Shown one piece after another: positions 60,419 to 64,000 of a DNA stretch of 64,000 nt. Made by a program: the position numbers and the translations under genes. Source of the stretch: Acanthaster planci (Eukaryota > Echinodermata > Asteroidea > Valvatida > Acanthasteridae); assembly GCF_001949145.1 (NCBI RefSeq), contig NW_019091404.1, positions 2,096,515 to 2,160,514 of the forward strand, in the 5' to 3' direction. The notes under the pieces are model-generated. The model saw only the letters and a program-made list of their open reading frames with translations. It did not search any database and was not told the DNA's origin. Every line of letters starts with the position of its first letter. Within the stretch, counting starts at the first letter, position 1.

Positions 60419-63400
60419 ATGAAACAGCCACCTGCAACTCCCAAGACTCCAATCGCTATAGTCGGCATTGGTAAGTTACATCCCACAACCGTTCATCTTC
60501 AGTCGACGTGCATTATGCTGGGGCGAAATAGGAGACGAACAAAATATCCATGAAATAACCACCAGAGGTTTTGAGGGCCCCAAACAAGTGTAGGGTCTGT
60601 GGTTTACATTTGTGTTCGCCTCAAGACACCCCTTAACATGGCGATTTCTTGCGTTGTATATCACTTTTTGTATTTAAAACATTTTAATGTTAAATTCGGG
60701 ACTTTCATGATGTCAAAAGAGATTGTTTAAAAAAATCCTGAAATCAAGAAATTCCTGATGAAAAATCCTGAAATCGGGATAACTCCTGACAAATCTCACA
60801 CCGGTTACGCTTTCTGAGTCATTCCCAAACTACGGAATACATAGCAGGTACATGAAGTTCTAAGAAAAGGACTCTTTCCATGTTTTATAAATTGAAGGAG
60901 GAAACTTTTATCCCGTGTTTTTTAAATTCGACTCTAATATTTGGAGAAAATAAACGCGCAACACTCCATTATTTTCAAATTATATTTTAAGGTCCCCAGA
61001 GCATTTCAGTTAGTCATTTATCAACAACCTCCTTGATGCCCGCAGCTGTAGGAAAAAAAAGTTTCTGGATGGCACGGAAAAGTTAACTTTCAGTGAGCCA
61101 ACAGGTTAGGTGCAGTTAAACTTCGATTTTTCTAAGATGACAAAGGAACCGGAAAAAGGACTCCAGGCGATGGAGACTGTGTGTTTATGGGGTGGAGATG
61201 TAAGCAACTCGTCAGTATTTGATAAGCTGACTTTTCAAAAGAGAAACTGCATAAAATTAATATACTAAAAATATTTTGAGAAGACTGATATTTACAGGGC
61301 AATATTGTAAGCGGGAGAATGTCAACGGATTGAAAGAAAAACTCTTTTCAGTGAGCACATATTACGATATCTACGAAGGAATACGCTTGGCGAATTGATT
61401 CTTAGACATTCAATGGGGCTTCGAGGACACTGTATAGAAAAAAATATTTTTCCGACTTGTTTTCCCGCACACTTTCAGGTTTTTTCGTTCCAATTCGTCT
61501 CGACAAAACTGGAACACGCAAATGTTACAACGAAAGTAGTTGCCACCCATTCGAAATGATCAGTGGTTGATCTTTTTCTATTTTGTTTATTCGATTTCGT
61601 CAGATGTCAATGGAATCCTGGTGATCGTGTACATAATTGTGAGGACTGAATTAGTCTTCGATCGATTTTAAGAATTTTTCGATCAAATTCATCGGATGGC
61701 GTAGAGTAATGCAGACATGTATTTCGCCGCGCCCAATATATTGCAAGACGGGAAATTGAAGCTCGAACAACCAACCCAAAAAATAAGAACTGAATCGACT
61801 GTTTGTGAAAATACTGATACATTTTGCCTTTCACAAGACTTAGTATACGCCTTCTTATTTTTTGCACGAAGTGGAAGTTTTAAGGTTTCACTTGCCTCTG
61901 CATGGGCCTTATTTTCTCTAGTTGTTGACGCAGAAAGTTGTCAAGAACTACAGGGGCTTACAAATAAATATGGTCATCAAATTTTTAATTTTGTTTGAAG
62001 AGGGTTATAGAACATACGTAACAGACACACAATAAACTAAAAAGTGCAAATATGAGCAACAAATACGAAGTTAACCACTTGCTGTCTGGGTTGCTGGTAC
62101 CGGAACCGTATTCTTTATACATGGGACAATGAAACATTTGGATTTTTCTAGACGAATTTGAAGTTAACCGTTTATGATTTTGAACAGAAAAGTTTGACAA
62201 TGTGCGTAAACCGTAAACACTTGGAGTCCTGATTACGAAATTGAATAGTCAAGGTCTGTCAAATCGATAATCTGCTTATTTTAAGGAGAAAAGAGAGTTT
62301 CATTTCAATCACCTCTGAAGGATTAATGCTAAAAAAATTAATGCAAAGGCAATTACTTATTATCTGTCTGTTTGCTTTTGTAAGGGCTTGTTTTCTTAAC
62401 AGATTTTATTTACGCTTCACAGCCTGTAACCGAATGGACGGCTTTATCGAATCTATATCATATATCATTTTTTAATTTTGTTTCACAATTTACAGGATGC
62501 CGGATGCCAGGTGGAGTAGACTCTCCCCAATCCTTCTGGGATGTCTTAATCAAGCAGAAGGATATGGTCAGCGAAGTACCTGCTGACCGCTGGTCTTTGG
62601 ACTCCTTTCATGACCCTGACCAGTCCAACCACAGCAAGATGGTGACACGCCGCGGCGGCTTTGTGCATGACATAGACAAGTTCGACAACACCTTCTTCAA
62701 GATTTCGCCCCGAGAGGCAAGCTCCATGGACCCCCAGCAGCGCCACATCCTTGAGGTCACTTATGAGGCTTTCCAGGATGCTGGTATCATCCCGACTGAT
62801 CTCGGAGAATCCTGTGGCGTCTATATCGGCGTGGGAATGATGGACTATGCGGTGATGCTCACAGAAACCTCTCTGATTGGTCCCTACATGCACACGGGAA
62901 CAGCCCACTCTTCTGTAGCCAATAGGATCTCCTATGTGTTTGACCTGCGTGGACCTTCCTTCGCTGTCGAGACAGCATGTGCTTCATCCATAACAGCAAT
63001 GCATTTGGCCTGTGATGCTATTTGGAATGGCGAATGCACCCATGCAGTTGCTGGAGGCTGCAATGCCCTGCTCATCCCAGAGACCACTGTGGGGTTCAGC
63101 GCTCTCGGTGTTCTGTCCGCCGAGGGCAAATGTTGCCCTTTCTCCGACGGTGTGAATGGCTACGTCCGTAGTGAGGGCTTTGGTGCATTCATTCTAAAAA
63201 CTCTGGATGCAGCAGTAGCTGAAAACGATCACATCTATGCCGTTATCAGTGGTAGCTCCATTGCAGCCAATGGCTCCTGCAAGAGTTTGACCATGCCCTC
63301 GGGCCCAGCACAGGAGATGGTGATGAGAAATGCATATGAACGTTTTGGCATTCCTACCTCCTCAGTGCATTATGTTGAGGCTCACGGCACAGGAACACCC

Positions 63401-64000
63401 GTGGGTGATCCCATCGAAGCGGAGGCTATCGGACGTATCTTCGGTACCCAAGACAAAACCCCTGTCAAAATCGGATCGGTGAAGAGCAATTTTGGGCACA
63501 ACGAGTGCGCAGCAGGTATCACTTCCTCCATCAAAGTAGCTCTGATGTTGGACAAGAAAACTCTAGCACCAACCATCAACCACCACAAACCAAATCCAAA
63601 TATAGACCTCAAAGGTCTTAATCTCGAAGTACAGACAACGACTGAATCAATTAAAGACGACGAAGGTCTGTACACAATTGGTCTTAACAGTTTTGGATTC
63701 TCTGGAGCAGTAGCCCATATGATCTTCCAAGAGGCACCACAGCGTCAAAAGAAGTCGGAGACTCCCAAAGCTAACTGGAAGTTTGGAGATGCCGATCAAG
63801 TTGGGAGGCCGATCATCCTTCCCCTCTCTGCTAAGTCCAAAGATGCCCTTAACGACCTGGCACAGAAATGGCTGGAGTTTGAATGTGACAATGATGCACT
63901 CGGTGTTGTTTCTTGGCAAGCATCACGAAGAGATCAGCACCCGTACCGCCTGGCTGTCATTGCTAATTCGGGAGCTTCCTGCAGACAGAGTCTTGAGAGA
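60419..64000 (+). CDS. Type I polyketide synthase copy D (5' part, runs off the window)
   Basis: Exon 1 is 60419-60470 (17 codons plus one base, MKQPPATPKTPIAIVGIG); exon 2 starts at 62496 with CRMPGGVDSPQSFW and is open to the window end (residue 519). Numbering matches copy A with no indel in the KS: Cys179 (62978-62980), His314 and His352. The active-site motif reads ETACASS instead of DTACASS. The visible part covers the KS and the start of the KS-AT linker (WKFGDADQVGRPIILPLSAKS). Compared with A and C it differs at many residues, so it is the more diverged functional-looking member. An upstream in-frame ATG at 60296 would add 41 residues. I prefer 60419 because the other copies start there. 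Downstream domains cannot be judged from this window. Confidence 0.92.
60471..62495 (+). other. Intron 1 of copy D (phase 1)
   Basis: Donor GTAAGT at 60471 and acceptor aatttacAG at 62494-62495 split the same glycine codon as in the other copies. It contains an imperfect short repeat of aaatcctgaaatc near 60735-60780. The stretch 61688-61810 weakly resembles 33117-33200. No gene is recognised. Confidence 0.88.

Overview
The window is animal genomic DNA carrying a tandem array of large type I polyketide synthase (PKS) genes, all on the + strand. The coding parts contain spliceosomal introns with GT/AG borders. The flanks are AT-leaning and crowded with short inverted-repeat (MITE-like) elements, a jockey/CR1-type LINE remnant, a tRNA-derived SINE and minisatellites. 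This texture fits a marine invertebrate, most likely a deuterostome such as an echinoderm, hemichordate or cephalochordate. That placement is inference; no phylogeny could be run.

Four PKS copies are visible. Copy A (297-10516) is complete: exon 1 at 297-348, a 6,875-bp exon 2 at 2944-9818 and exon 3 at 10181-10516, together 2,420 codons. Copy B (23451-26846) is a collapsed pseudogene. Copy C (36566-45172) is nearly perfect but has a 4-nt deletion in the ketosynthase just before the active-site cysteine. Copy D (60419 to beyond 64000) is intact as far as the window shows it, through the ketosynthase and the following linker. All copies share a 17- to 24-codon first coding exon that ends inside the conserved GIG|CRMPGG motif (phase 1). 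Where the 3' end is visible, they also share a phase-0 intron that puts the acyl carrier protein (ACP) on its own last exon. Domain order is KS-AT-DH-MT-ER-KR-ACP, a highly reducing PKS without a thioesterase.

Upstream of B, C and D, about 3.7-4.6 kb before the first coding exon, there is a matching promoter signature: a CCAAT box, a TATA-like box 77-81 bp downstream, and a splice donor about 145-175 bp after the TATA box. This suggests a shared non-coding first exon. For copy A only the splice acceptor of that leader intron (134-135) lies inside the window.

Layout: 1-10516 gene A, with a LINE remnant in intron 1; 10517-19436 repeat-rich spacer (173-bp minisatellite, several inverted-repeat elements, dispersed repeats); 19437-26846 promoter, leader intron and pseudogene B; 26847-31657 spacer with a 1-kb tandem duplication; 31658-45172 promoter, leader intron (47-bp VNTR) and gene C; 45173-56300 spacer with duplications, a 25-bp perfect hairpin and MITEs; 56301-64000 promoter, leader intron and 5' part of gene D. 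Copies A and C share several almost identical patches inside otherwise diverged sequence, the mark of gene conversion. No other convincing protein-coding gene was found.
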